This document shows, one piece after another, positions 34,976-47,639 of a stretch of 64,000 bases of DNA. Position 1 is the stretch's first letter. Every line of letters begins with the position of its first letter. The position numbers and the translations under genes are program-made. This DNA comes from Nansenia antarctica (lineage: Eukaryota; Chordata; Actinopteri; Argentiniformes; Microstomatidae), in NCBI GenBank assembly GCA_963989245.1, contig OZ022339.1:42663934-42727933 (forward strand), read 5' to 3'. The notes under the pieces are model-generated. The model was not told the DNA's origin. It was given only the letters and a program-made list of their open reading frames with translations, and did no database searches.

Positions 34976-37559
34976 TGGTGAGTAAGAGTAGTAGTATAAT
35001 CCCTCTCAATAATGTGTCCAAGTGCCCTGTTTCTTGGAGTCCTTTTATGCTGATTGAATGCTCAGATGTTGTTAGGAAGCCAATTGTGTTTTGAAAGCAA
35101 AAATTCACATAGGGGAAAAATGGTCCTATGTTCCCCGCTCAAAAAGGGTCCTATGTTCCCCGCTCCCAAAAAAGGGTCCGATCGGGCAGGGCAGTCTCCC
35201 TGCCGGCAGCGTGTGGAGGTGCCCACGGTTGTTCTATATGGATGATCGGTGACATATCTAATATGTTCTCCATGAGGAAAGACACATTATGTACCAAGTT
35301 TCATACATTTTCATACAACGGTGTAGAAATGCCAGCATTGGAGTCAGCAAATGTCAGAGACGGAGGGTGAGAGCCGACTAGTGGCAGCACATTCAAGCCT
35401 AGAGAAGAGGCCCCGACAGACGGGACCCAGATATGACGCCTGCAGAGCCCCACCCCCTCTGCTGTCCTTCTACCCCATCTATCCTCCATCTGAGGAGAAC
35501 TTTAGTTGATTACAGCCCCCTGATCCTTATAGTTTGAAGGACAAGGATATAAGTTCGACTTTAACCCCCTGTGTTAATTATTCCTTATTAAATACGCCCT
35601 AGGGCTAAAGCCTATGGTGTCTGTGTCGTTCTCCAGCATGGGTGTGTACAAAATCCCCCAGTCGAAGTCAGTGGTTGTCACTATGGATGTATGTATGTAT
35701 AAAGGAATACATAACTATCCCCAACCCAACGTTAATAGAATGAATGTTTTAATTTAATGTTTTAATTCAAACTGCCATCAGCACGGGTGATTTTAATAAA
35801 TGAAGTAGGGAATGTCCCACTGATGATGGCTGTTTTTGTCTTCATTTCAGAGGGCGTGTACATTACATAAAAGTCTGTGTGTATGTTTGAACACAGGTAG
35901 GAAGTAGATGCAGAAAAGAACATATCAAACGATTAGAAGATCAGATAAGCAGTACACTGTGCAATAGTGCATACAAACCAACAGTAGCTTAGGGGTGGCA
36001 GTAGACATTGACAGGTACTGTAGACTGATAGATTAGCTATTCTCAATTACATTTCATACTTTTAACTATAATTGGAATTTTATTTTGGGAACCAGGAAGC
36101 AAAAGTAAGGGTTTTCTATATGCAATTTAATATTTATTCAGCTTTCACTCTCTCTCAAGGACTTGTCTCTCACAGGTATGTACTGATGACCTATGAAGTG
36201 CATTTGAGTTCAACATTCAAATTTAATCTCAAGTATACTGTATTTCTAGCAACATGTGTACTTTGTCAAAGCCATGTCAGATGTTGTTAATGTTATATGA
36301 AAAGGAGCATCCCAAAAAATACATCCAAAACAAAAGTGGAGCAATTTAAATATAAAGTAATCATTTGAAGAGTATCACTTCATTAGTAAATGTTTACATT
36401 GTTAAATGTTATCATAAAAACATATATAATCAAGATTCATTCCATCTTCAAGAATGTGATTATTATTTAAGCAAATAACTTTACATGCTACTGCCCTTTC
36501 AAATGAAGTAATCATGAAGGATTTTTACATCATGACAGCAAGAAGAGAATTTTTGATGTCATCACATTTTGGACCAGTGCTTATAAGCACATTGACACTG
36601 AGCACACAGAGTGCATTCAAGTTCACACTGTGTCAAATGTTATCAGCCATTTCAACAGCTGTCACAGCATTCATAATGTGGTGAGCAAACTGAATAAGAA
36701 CAGGAACAAGTATTGAACAAAAGAAGTATCATTGAACACATGTTTTTCGCAGATAACGTGGTATGACAGTCATGGTATGACTATGCAATAGGCAGATTGT
36801 AAAATTAACATGAACACAAAGGAGAACAATCTTCCCCTATGGCTGCAACAGATATGTACGATACAGATCTCTCAGAACTTTCCACAGAAGTTAAACCATT
36901 CCAGAGAAGAACTTTCCAGAGAAGTTAAACCATTATTCAACAGGATATTTGACTGCAGTTGATTCTCATCTTGGTGCTTATCATTGACTGTGTATCTGCA
37001 TATTAATTGCTGACCTGTTTAAGTCAACATACATCTGAAAAGGTGCTGTACAATGTGCTGCACTGTATCTTGTCCTGTTGTGAGCCCGATAAGAATCTTA
37101 TCAGCTCTACAGATCAGGCAAACGCAGATCTCGCCCTCCTACAACATGCCTTGATGTGCCCTCACAAAATGTTCATGGAGGCTCTCAGGCATGTGAAAAT
37201 GGGTCACTAAAGACCAACGGATGTGCTCTGCTCTCAAACTGTAGGTTCATTTCTCAGTACGGGTTTGCAATACTGTAGGTTCATTACTCAGTAGAAGGGT
37301 TTACAATTCTGCAGTTTAACAGGGTCACAACATGTAAAACAAAACCCCCCCAAAAAACTATGTTCTTATTTGAGACTGACTAAAGATCAAAGCAATGTTT
37401 GTCTTTTGTCTCTTCTTCATAAACATACATAGCCTACATACAACAGGATAAAGTAATGGCAGTGAAATGTGACCCAAATCCGATTTTTGTGCCGACATGC
37501 GACTCAGGTCTGATTTATGCATGAAATCTGACTTTTTAAAATCCAACCTGGGTCGCGTT
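34976..37559. other. Non-coding stretch
   Basis: No gene recognised. A short imperfect tandem (CCTATGTTCCCCGCTC twice) lies near 35125-35165. The region may hold a 5' exon and intron of ccr6, but no exon can be pointed to. Confidence 0.4.
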
Positions 37560-40500
37560 CAGAGGTGGTATTATATTGGATACATATCTGATATTTAGCA
37601 ACGCTAAAGACAGTCTGAACCGTCAAGTCTCTCTTTTTGGACACAGCAGTAAGGGCCTGCATATTGTTCACCTTAATGTGAACAGTCTTGTGCCTAAACT
37701 GGACCAAATCAGAGAAATGTTCCATGACAGCAAGGTTCACATTTTGAGCTTCTCTGAGACCAAGTTTGATGAATCAATCAAAGACCCAGAGATTGAAATA
37801 GTAAACTATTCAGTCATCAGAAACGACAGGAACAGGTATGGGGGTGGTGTCTGCATGTACATTCACAACGATATTATCTTTAACACCTGGCATGACCTGA
37901 ATCGTGACAAATTAGAATCTGTTTGGGTTTAAATTATCTTTAACAAAGCAAAACCGGTGCTGGTTGGTACTATCTACAGACCTCCCGATCAGAATGATTT
38001 CTATGATATTCTTGAGGGGTGCTTGGATGACGTTGACTGTGTGGAAAAGATTCTTATTGGGGATTGGAACACGGACATGCTCAGAAATGAAGCATCCGGC
38101 TTCAAATCCTTCACTAGGTTTTCTGAATTACACGGTCTCCGCCAACAAATTACCAAACCCACTAGGGTGTGTATTTCTACTCAAACCACCATAGATCTCA
38201 TTCTAACATCGGATGAGTCCAAAATCTCCAAGAGTGGGGTTATTGTATGTGGGCTAAGTGATCATTACATGATCTTTTGCACTCGTAAAAAGCATAAACC
38301 CAAGGCTGGCGGTCATAAAACTGTAACCACTAGATCCCTTAAATCCTATTCTAGTGAGGCCTTAAACCATAAACTGGAGAATCAAGACTGGTTAGATGAA
38401 CTAAAAAGCACACAGGTTGAGGAGGCATGGCTAGGTTTCAAAACCAAATTCCTAAATATTATTGACAGTATAGCCCCCATGAGAACCACCAGGGTTAAAG
38501 CCCGATCGGAACCATGGATGAATTCGGACATTCTAAATGCTATGAAAGTCAGAGACCTAAAATGCTCTGAAGTTCAAAAATGCAAATCAAAATTAGTGAA
38601 ACACTTAAACGAAGATCTCAAAACCCACTTTGAGAAAATTAAAAAACAATGCAACAAACTATGCAATCAGGTAATTACCATGACCAAATCTGCTAAGAAA
38701 AAATACCTCGATAACAAAATCGAAGAAAACTTAAACAAACCACGTGACCTTTGGAAGCTACTTAATAGCCAACTAGGTTGCAGTCAAAAACTCAAAACCA
38801 GGTCTACAAACATCAGCATAAAATCTGGAGATTCTCTCTTTACAGACAAGCTGGATGTGGCTAAGTGCTTAAACACTTTCTTTACAACCATAGCCACTAA
38901 ATTAGTTAACAATCTACCACCCCACTCAGGGCGTTATGGTGTGGAGCACATCCGTGCGTTCTACAATAAACTGGGTGTACGCAAAGATGATTTTAAACTC
39001 TCCATGGTGTCAAACGATGAGGTGTTTAAAAAACTGGGCGCTCTACACTCAGAAAAGGCCACGGGCCATGACAATATTCCAGCCAGATTTCTAAAAGACT
39101 CAGCTGCCTCCATTACCCCAATCATCACCCACATAATAAACCTCTCCATCAAACAGGGACACGTCCCCCTTGACTTTAAAATAGCAAGGGTAACCCCACT
39201 GTATAAAAAAGGAAGCAAATTAGACCCAGGCAACTACCGACCTGTTTCTATTCTTAATTCCATCTCGAAACTTATGGAAAAAATAGTTTATGAACAGGTT
39301 GATAGGTACCTTACCGAAAAAAATCTGATGTATGAATTTCAATCAGGATTCAGAACATCCCATTCCACTGACACATGCCTTCTCTATTTGAACGACCACA
39401 TCAACCATGAGGTGGACTCGGGCAAGTACTGCGGCATGGTCATGCTGGACCTCCAGAAGGCCTTCGACACAGTAGATCACCGCATATTGTTAGATAAACT
39501 GAAAGCAATTGGGTTCGATAGAACATCGGGGAGCTGGATGCAATCCTACTTAGAGGGGAGGGAACAGGTGGTTAGTGTGAACGGAACACTGTCCCCCCCC
39601 CTCCCAGTGACCTGCGGCGTTCCACAAGGAAGCATATTGGGACCTTTACTGTTCCTAATATATGTGAATGACATGTCATCAGCATGTGATTGCAATTTGT
39701 TCCTGTTCGCGGATGACTCGGCTCTGCTGGTCTCTGACAGGGACATATTGCAGGTGGAAAAAGCGCTAAGCACTGAACTGAGTAGAATCTGCATCTGGCT
39801 AGCTGACAATAAACTATCAATACACCTAGGTAAAACTGAAACCATCCTATACGGATCCCCATCTAAACTCAGAAAGGCTGTACATTTCAAAATAAAAGTG
39901 GGTAACATTAATATCACAAGAAAAGAGGATATTACATACCTGGGCTCCATCTTAGAGGCAAATCTTTCCAGAGATAAAATGGCAGCAAAAGTAATCAAAA
40001 AAGTGAACCATAGAACTAGATTCTTGTACAGGATATCCTCACTTGTCAGTAAAAACACACTGAGGACCCTATCAGGAGCTCTCATTCAATGTCACTTCGA
40101 CTATGCCGTAACATCATGGTACTATAGAACCACAAAGGCCCAAAAAACAAGACTCCAGACAGCCCAAAATAAACTGGTTAGGCTTCTGCTAGGCCTCAAC
40201 CCTAGGACACATCTAACCGCTGCTCATTTTTTGAGCCTTGATTGGCTACGAGTAGTTGACAGAGTGCAGCAGCTTGCACTGGGCCTGGTCTTCAAGATAC
40301 GCTACACCACAAAGACACCCAAGTACCTGTCAACATACTTCCAAAAAGTGAACAACGTCCACACATACAATACCAGAGGAAGCTCCACGAACCACGTTCA
40401 ACCGCGTTGCACCACAAACAAGGGGTTAAACTCGTTTGCAAACTATGCAGTAAAAATGTGGAACGCCCTTCCTATAATCTTAAAGGAGTGCAAAACACTG

Positions 40501-40950
40501 CCCACCTTCAAAACCACTCTCAAAAAACATTTACAGGAGGCTGCAATCCGTAACTGGACCCTCTAAATCAAAAATCAGATTAAAAGACCCGAACTACCCA
40601 CTGTACATACTTTGTGTTTTGTCCCCCGCCCCCACCTGTGGTGTATGTCCCCACCTGTCCTACCCGCTGTACATACCTTAGGTTTTGTTGTATTGTTCTT
40701 CCCATGATGGATGTATGTTTATCTTGTAGATAGTACTAGTTATTTGTCTGTATTATCTTGTAGATAGTACCGTACTAGTTTTTTTGTCTGTCTTACATGT
40801 AACGATGAATTGAGAATCAAGGACCCCAATTGAAATAAGCCAGTGGCTTTCTTGGGGTTTTATCCTGTTAGTTGACCTTGTATGTAATATGTACTTTCAT
40901 GTACCTACTTCTGCAAATCTTCTAATAAAGTTTTCAATCAATCAATCAAA
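37560..40950 (+). mobile_element. LINE copy 2 (APE-type, TCAA tail), nearly full ORF2
   Basis: One frame runs from about 37561 to the stop after 40563, broken only by a TAA at 37930-37932. The N-terminal part is an AP-endonuclease (HLNVNSL, SETKFDE, GDWNTD, DLILTS, SDHY). The centre is a reverse transcriptase (LDLQKAFDTVDH, CGVPQGSILGPLLF, FADD at 39706-39717) with the usual C-terminal region. The 3' UTR ends CTAATAAAG and (TCAA)n. GTCGCGTT stands on both sides (37552-37559, 40951-40958) as a likely target duplication. It is almost the same as copy 1 over the shared length. No ORF1 is seen, so the 5' end is truncated. Confidence 0.9.
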
Positions 40951-40958
40951 GTCGCGTT

Positions 40959-41470
40959 TAATGCGACTTTTACATCACTCTACTAGAGTATAGCGTCACT
41001 CTAGACGCAAGTATAGCAGCGAGTGCTCTATAGAAAGCCATAGCTAAGCATTTGTCTCTCTTTTTCCTCATCCTTCTTCTTTTGACCACTTGCTCATATC
41101 TTTGCCGGCTTCCGCTGCACAAAAACTTGAAAAAGAAACCGGTTGTAACGTTATCATGTTATCCATGGTTACTTCCTGACGTCATTGTTATTGTCCTTCT
41201 GCACATGCGGGTCTGTTCAGGGCCGTGGAATGTTCACACGGGAGTCAATGTAGGTCAAATAGGTCACATTTTAAAAGTAATGTGAACTGCCAAACAAAAA
41301 AATCAGATCTGTGTAAAATAATTGGAATTGAGCATCAAGACCTGCCGTGTGAACAAAGCCCTAGTGACTAAACTCCAAAACGTCGGAAGTGACTCCAATA
41401 AGTAAAGATGAACATGATCTGATAATTCCATTGGTTTCTCTATTCAGTCATTTGTGTTATTTTTTCACAG
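40959..41470 (+). other. Intronic or 5' flanking sequence of ccr6
   Basis: It ends in a pyrimidine-rich splice acceptor (TTATTTTTTCACAG, 41457-41470) directly before the ccr6 coding exon. The sequence AGGGCTTTGTTCACACGG (complement, about 41344-41361) looks like one end of a DNA transposon. The partner end is not evident. Confidence 0.5.
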
Positions 41471-41479
41471 GTGAAGAAC

Positions 41480-42583
41480 ATGGAGGTGATAAATTCCACG
41501 AGTGAATATGATAGTAACTTTCATGTAGACTATGAGAGCGAAACAGACCTTTGTGACATGAATACCAACAGTGACATGGGCATCTTCATACAAACCTGCG
41601 TCCATTCTTTAATCTGTGCTTTAGGCCTATTGGGCAACGCATTGGTGATCACCACATACGCGTTCTACAAGAGAGCCAAGACCATGACTGATGTGTACCT
41701 TCTGAACATGGCCATAGCAGACCTCCTCTTTGTTGTGGCCCTACCACTCATCATATACAACGAGCAGCACGAGTGGAGCATGGGATCCCTGACATGTAAA
41801 GTCCTACGGGGAGCCTACAGCATCAACCTCTACAGCGGTATGCTCCTGTTAGCCTGCATTAGCGGTGACCGCTATGTCGCTATTGTTCAGGCCAGGCGCT
41901 CCTTCGGCATCCACTCCCAGGCTGTGGTTTACAGCCGCCTCATCTGTTTTGCCATCTGGGCACTGGCCATAGCTCTGTCCATACCCACGGTCATCTACAG
42001 CGAACGGGTGGAGGACACAGACCTAGGGGAGACAATAACTGTTTGCCAAATGGAATTCTACCATAAAACAACCGCTAAGCTGATGAAGGTGCTGATGCCA
42101 AGCCTGCAGGTGTCTATAGGGTTTTTCCTGCCACTGTTGGTAATGGTGGTCTGCTACTCCAGTATCGTGTGGACCCTGCTGAGGGCCCAGAGCATCCAGA
42201 GACACAACAAGGCGGTGCGTGTGGTCTTTGCCGTGGTGGTGGTCTTCATCATCTGCCACCTGCCCTACAATGTGACCCTGCTCCAGCAGACACTGAGTCT
42301 GTTCCAGCAGAGGGAGTGTGCAGCGGAGAAAATGATCATAACTACTCTGAACATCACCAGGAGCCTGGCCTACCTCCACTGCTGCCTCAACCCCATCCTC
42401 TACGCCTTTATAGGGGTGAAGTTCAGGAACACCTTCCGGAAGATTCTGGAAGACCTGTGGTGCATGGGGAAGAGGTATATCTATTCACGTCGCTCCTCGC
42501 GCCAGACCTCTGACCTTTATGCCTCGGTTCACAAGTCCACAGAGGGATCCAACAATGAGAACGGGTTATCGTTCACCATGTGA
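41480..42583 (+). CDS. ccr6: C-C chemokine receptor type 6-like, seven-TM GPCR
   Basis: Encodes 367 residues in one exon, starting at the ATG nine bases after a splice acceptor. CCR6 is a plasma-membrane receptor that binds CCL20-type chemokines, signals through Gi and guides lymphocyte and dendritic-cell migration (family knowledge). The extracellular N-terminus has an NST glycosylation site at residue 5, acidic-context tyrosines at 10 and 18, and C25. TM1 has N53, TM2 D81, and the ECL1-ECL2 disulfide is C106-C189. The DRYVAIVQA motif starts at residue 130, TM5 has FFLPLL, TM6 CHLPYN, and TM7 HCCLNPILYAFIG with NPxxY at 304-308. The C-tail is Ser/Thr-rich and ends LSFTM, close to the SSFTM end of mammalian CCR6. 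Which fish paralogue (a or b) cannot be decided. No damage is seen. Confidence 0.92.
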   Translation: MEVINSTSEYDSNFHVDYESETDLCDMNTNSDMGIFIQTCVHSLICALGLLGNALVITTYAFYKRAKTMTDVYLLNMAIADLLFVVALPLIIYNEQHEWSMGSLTCKVLRGAYSINLYSGMLLLACISGDRYVAIVQARRSFGIHSQAVVYSRLICFAIWALAIALSIPTVIYSERVEDTDLGETITVCQMEFYHKTTAKLMKVLMPSLQVSIGFFLPLLVMVVCYSSIVWTLLRAQSIQRHNKAVRVVFAVVVVFIICHLPYNVTLLQQTLSLFQQRECAAEKMIITTLNITRSLAYLHCCLNPILYAFIGVKFRNTFRKILEDLWCMGKRYIYSRRSSRQTSDLYASVHKSTEGSNNENGLSFTM

Positions 42584-42884
42584 AGAAGCAGTGTAAGTCA
42601 ATATCAATTGCTGTATAATCCTCCTGTAGTTTGCCATGGGTACTGTACAGTCAGTCATGAAGAGACAAAAGTTCATCAATTAGGATTTCAGTGCTTCCAC
42701 TGCAACTGTTATGAAGTCAGGGAGGAAAAGGAAAAAAGTGCTATGAGAAAAACAGGAACAATTGAAAGGTTTATGTAATATTTCATGCAATGAGTGATAA
42801 CCTAAGGTTGTAGTAAGGTCATGGATGTTATGTATCACATGTATGGTAGCTACTGTATATACATGTATCTTTTCTAAGGGTAAG
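42584..42884 (+). other. ccr6 3' flank
   Basis: About 300 bp between the ccr6 stop and a LINE. I see no AATAAA in it, so the transcript may run into the LINE, whose own AATAAA lies at 45129-45134. Confidence 0.4.
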
Positions 42885-45158
42885 GGACAATATGGGAGGG
42901 GGTTTGTACAAAACTTTTACCAGAGTCTGAACGTAGCAAACAATGGATTTGAGCTAGGTACGGTAACAGAGAGTGATATCTTAAACATTCTTAATCAAAT
43001 TAATACGTCTAAAGCAACAGGACTAGACAATTTGCCTGCTAGATTTATAAAGGATAGCGCCAGTATAACAGCAAAAATCCTTATGCATATTGTGAATCTT
43101 TAAATAGAAACAGGAAAGTTCCCAAACGATCTGAAATCAGCCAGAGTTGTTGCCCTGTATAAAAAGGCAGTAAAAGCCAGGTTAGCAACTACAGGCCTGT
43201 GTCAATCTTAAATATACTGTCTAAAGTCTTTGAGAGACTGGTACACAATCAATTGGAACAATATCTTCTCAAACACAAAATACTGTCTAAGTATCAGTCA
43301 GGTTTCAGAACAGCTCATTCTACAGATACGTGCCTAATTGATCTTTTTGACTATATAAAAATGGAAAGCGAGAAAGGGAATTATACAGGTATGGTCATCT
43401 TAAATCTACAGAAGGCATTCGATACTGTTGATCATAATATTCTTCTAATGAAGCTGAAATGTATTGGTCTAAAAGATATTGCGGTAAATTGGTTCAAATC
43501 CTATCTAGCAAACAGAGCACAGGTGTGTAAAGTAGGAGAGGCCCTGTCCACAGTTAGGGAGGTCACATGTGGGGTTCCACAAGGCTCCATTTTGGGACCT
43601 TTATTATGTTCTGTCTATATTAATGACATGCCAGCAGCAGTGACATCTAGAATGATGATTTATGCAGATGATTCTACTTTACTAGTATCAGGCAAAGACG
43701 CACATGACATTGAAGAAACTCTCAGTAGAGAACTGTCTCTGGTAAGAGACTGGTTGATTGACAACAAACTATCGATACACTTAGGAAAGACAGAGTCCAT
43801 TTTATTTGGCACTAAATACAAGCTTAAGAAAAGTAACACAATCAAGGTACAGTGTGAAGGAAGTATTATCGAATCCCAATCATGTGTCAAGTACTTAGGG
43901 GTCTCTCTCGACCAATCTGTCTCTGGGGAGGAAATTGCAGCTACAGTTTTATCTAAAATTGCAAAGAAGCTAAAGTTTTTATATCGCTATACTCGTTTTA
44001 TGAATTCTAAGATTAAAACACTTTTAGTAGCAGCTTTAATACAGTGTCAATTTGATTATGCATGCTCCGCATGGTATAGCAGACTTTCCCAAAAACTTAA
44101 GAACAAATTGCAGGTAGCACAGAATAATGTTATCAGATATATACTTAATGCTCCTCCCAGGACACACATAGGACCCATGGAAATGAAAGAAGTAGGTCTG
44201 TTACCTGTAGAGGATCGAGTAAAACAACTAAAACTCAACCATATGTTTGATATAGTTCATAACCGGGCCCCTGAATATATAAACTGTAACATAGATATGG
44301 AGAGAAGTATACATGATTATAATACAAGAGGAAGCATTATGTCATGCAATGTTCCTCTTGTCAAAAGTAAAACAGCAAGAAGCTCATTTTTCTATACTGG
44401 GATTTATTTATGGAACCATCTGCCTCTGCATATTCAGCAAAGCCAAAGCAAAGCCATCTTTAAAACAAAAGTGAAGTCATATTTATGGGAAGAACTAATG
44501 GCTCACCCCTAAGAAAGAGAGGGTGTTTCCGTTTTGTTTTGTTTCACTTTATGTTTCCATGTTGTGTGTTTTAATATGTGCTTTTTCTATGCTGTATTAT
44601 GATGTGATGTTCTGTTTTATTAATTTTATGTTTTATACTGTGTGATGTTTTGTTTTTATTAATTGTATGTTTTATACTGTGTGATGTTTTGTTTTTTATT
44701 AATTTTATGTTTTATACTGTGTGATGTTTTGTTTTTATTAATTTTATGTTTTATACTGTGTGATGTTTTGTTTTTATTAATTTTATGTTTTATACTGTGT
44801 GATGTTTTGTTTTATTCATGTTATGTTTTATACTGTGTGATGTTTTGTTTTTATTAATTTTATGTTTTATACTGTGTGATGTTTTGTTTTTATTAATTTT
44901 ATGTTTTATACTGTGTGATGTTTTGTTTTTATAAATGTTATGTTTTATACTGTGTGATGTTTTGTTTTTATTAATTTTATGTTTTATACTGTGTGATGTT
45001 TTGTTTTATTCATGTTATGTTTCCATCGAGGACCATTTTGGAAATAAGTGTTTTAAATAATGCTTTCAAGTGCCATCCTCTGGACATTACGTGTCATAAT
45101 GTGTAAATGATGCTTTTTGTAAATTCCTAATAAAAATCTAATCAAATCAAATCAAATG
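42885..45158 (+). mobile_element. LINE (TCAAA tail) downstream of ccr6, disabled
   Basis: Related to but distinct from the 37560-40950 family. The plus strand carries TGLDNLPARFIKDS (42825 frame) and a stop at 43101-43103. After a frameshift near 43165 the main frame to 44512 follows, with FQSGF-like YQSGFRTAHSTDTCL, LQKAFDTVDHNILL, CGVPQGSILGPLL, catalytic YADD (43661-43672) and DWLIDNKLSIHLGKTE. The 3' UTR holds a 39-bp tandem array and ends CTAATAAAAATC with (TCAAA)n at 45158. The endonuclease is missing. Confidence 0.88.
44603..45018. repeat. 38-39 bp tandem repeat in the LINE 3' UTR, about ten copies
   Basis: The unit combines GATGTTTTGTTTTTATTAAT and TTTATGTTTTATACTGTGT, with small length changes between copies. 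It lies between the LINE stop codon and its poly(A) signal. Confidence 0.9.
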
Positions 45159-46327
45159 TATATGTTTACCTTGGTACACAATACACATCCATGTACAGTA
45201 CCTGAGGAGGGGAAGGATGGCTATTGACATGTATTTGTTTTGTTTATCATACAGCAACATTGTTGGCATATTTTGAATGCTGCATTACGTGTATGGGTTT
45301 TTTACCACTGGTATATTTGATGTACACTGATGTACAGTATATTGACTTGTGACACTTCTTGCATGAGAAGTTTGGCAGTATAAAATGTTTGTTAATCATT
45401 TTATTTTCAGAGACAATAACAAGCTTTTGGACAAGCTTTTATAACAATGAATATCTGAGTTTGTATATGAAATAGTAAAATTGCTCTGCTTATCAGTGAC
45501 GTGTGGTCAGGGTAGACTGGGTAGGCAGTTCCTACCCTGTGATAATCTAATAAAGAAAAGATTTTGAAAAGCCTAATCAATTATATTCTATGTAAAATTG
45601 CCATTATTTTTGTTATCTAATTATAAACGGAATTAATCTTAGGAGAGGTGCCAGAGTATGCATACTCGATCTGTATGAAACCCACTCCCCTAAGACAAAC
45701 CTGCATTCATTTCACCCTTGTTTCTGACAGATACAAGCCATACATTCTTCTACAGGTCTCAATATTGTACAAGAAGACATTAACATTTTTTTAATTTAAA
45801 AATTATGTTACAAACTGTTGATTTTGTTAAGTGTAAGGTTTTGGCTTGTTTCTGATCGATTTGGCTGATATTTCAGTCTCATAATGGCTTCTTTGACTTT
45901 CATTGTTAAAGTATCGGAACTTCACAATTTTGGGGTCCGGCCAAATCTCTATTGTGTGAAATACAAATGACTTGCACTACTTGTAATGACCAAAACAACA
46001 ACAACAACAACAATAACAACAAGATGTTCAATGTTGCTGATGCTCAGTGCCTGATTTTGGATGCAACTCATACACTACAGAGGAGTAATGTGTTCTAAAT
46101 GTCATTTGAATGTGGTAGTTTCATCAGGCGGTACCAGGAAGCAGGATGTTCTATCTATCGTTATTGGTATCTCTCTCTACTTTACATTTCAACATATGTC
46201 ATAGCATAACATACTGTACTGGAGCCATTCTGAGCATATAAAGAATGTGTTTATAGAAGTCACAATAGTTTTACTCACACCTGCACCATTTTGGACTCTC
46301 CTATCTTCTCACCTCTGAACATAGTTT
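45159..46327. other. Non-coding stretch
   Basis: AT-rich; an (AAC)n run near 45993-46021. The patch GGTAGGCAGTTCCTACCC near 45520-45540 is a small palindrome like those in fish hAT relics. No gene. Confidence 0.4.
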
Positions 46328-47636
46328 CAAGTTTCAAGTTTATTGTTACGTCACATTACACAAGTGTAAGAGAGTCAAATTCTTAGGCTTCAGTTCCTGA
46401 CATTGCATTTCAGCACAAGACATAAGGCAATAATAATTAAAATAATAAATAAAATTCAAGTATAATTCAAGATAAAAAAAGTGACGGTAGTACAGGACAG
46501 AGTGACAAAAAATAGTAGGCATAATACAAGATAAAGGTGACAATAGTAGGCTATAGGTAAGACAGGATACTCTAGTCTAGTGGTACCACTAGTGATAATA
46601 GATAATTCAGTAGTAAAGTGGCTGTGAGCTTTCCGTAGTTACAGGTTTCCGTAGTCCGTATACATGGGGTGTGCTTGGGGAAGATAGTAAATTGTCTACA
46701 GTGGGCTTGTTCATGAGCCTGATCGCCTGGGGGAAGTAGCTGTTGGTTAGCCTCGAGTTTTGGCCCTGAGGCTCCGGAAGAGGCCTCGCCTCTTGGACGG
46801 CAACGGTTCAAACAGGCTGTGTCGAAAGTCCAAGATCCAGTCGCACAGGCTGGGGTTAATGCCTAGGTCCCTGAGCTTAGTGTCGAGCCTGGAGGGGACA
46901 ATGGTTTTGAATGCGGAACTGTAGTCTACGAACAGCATCCAAGGACAACATAGGAGTTCCTCTTGTCCAGGTGGGTGAGGGCAGTGTGGAGAGCAGTGGC
47001 AATGGCGTCGTCGTTGGTGGATCTGTTTTGCCGATAGGCTAATTGGTGGGTTCCAGTTCGGGTGATAGTGAGTCACAGAACAGCTCTTTGACCAGCTTCT
47101 CACAGCACTTGCTCACTTCAGAAGTGAGAGCACCAGGGCGATAGTCATTTAGGCATGTTACCTCGCTCTTTTTTTTCGGCACAGGGACAATGATGGCTGA
47201 CTTGAAGCAGGAGAGCACTATACCTGTGGAGAGGGAGAGATTGAGTATGTGTGTAAACACGCCAGCCAGGCGCGGCACATACAGTTTTGGCACCCAGTCT
47301 GGGATGCCGTCTGGCCCAGGCGCTTTGCAGACGTTGACGCGCCTGAGCTGTCTGTGCATGTCTGCTTCGGTGATGGTCTGTGCTGACTGTAGTGCGTGCC
47401 CTCTCAGGCAGGTAGATGTTGTTGTTCTCGAAGCAGGCTTAGAAGCTGTTCAGCTCATCCGGGAGAGAACCAACTACGTTAACTGCGCAGTTAGGTCTCC
47501 CTTTGAAGTCAGAAATAGTGTGCAGCCCTTGCCACATGCTGCGTGAGTCATTGCTGCATAGATGCGACTCTATCTTTTCACTATATTCCCGTTTGGCTGT
47601 CTTAATCGCATAGGTCATAGCAGGCTTTCTTGTCAT
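46328..47636 (-). mobile_element. Rex1-like LINE fragment, minus strand
   Basis: Minus-strand frames give KAPGPDGIPDWVPK, FKSAIIVPVPKKKSEVTCLN and DYRP (47359-47039). They continue with LFVDYSSAFKTIVPSRLDTK and LRDLGINPSLCDWILDF (47103-46747), then a gap and the C-terminal PPGDQAHEQAH region read in another frame. The catalytic block is missing through internal deletion. The 3' end at 46328 is TTGAAAC repeats. Family naming rests on the DYSSAFNTI and LRDLG motifs and is tentative. Confidence 0.75.
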
Positions 47637-47639
47637 TAG

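Noticed and set aside
35340..35660. Possible LTR-like sequence ending in a polyadenylation-like region
   Set aside because: No matching termini or target duplication could be found.
42023..42513. Frames of 114-118 codons overlapping ccr6 in other frames
   Set aside because: GC-rich shadow frames of a strongly supported GPCR.
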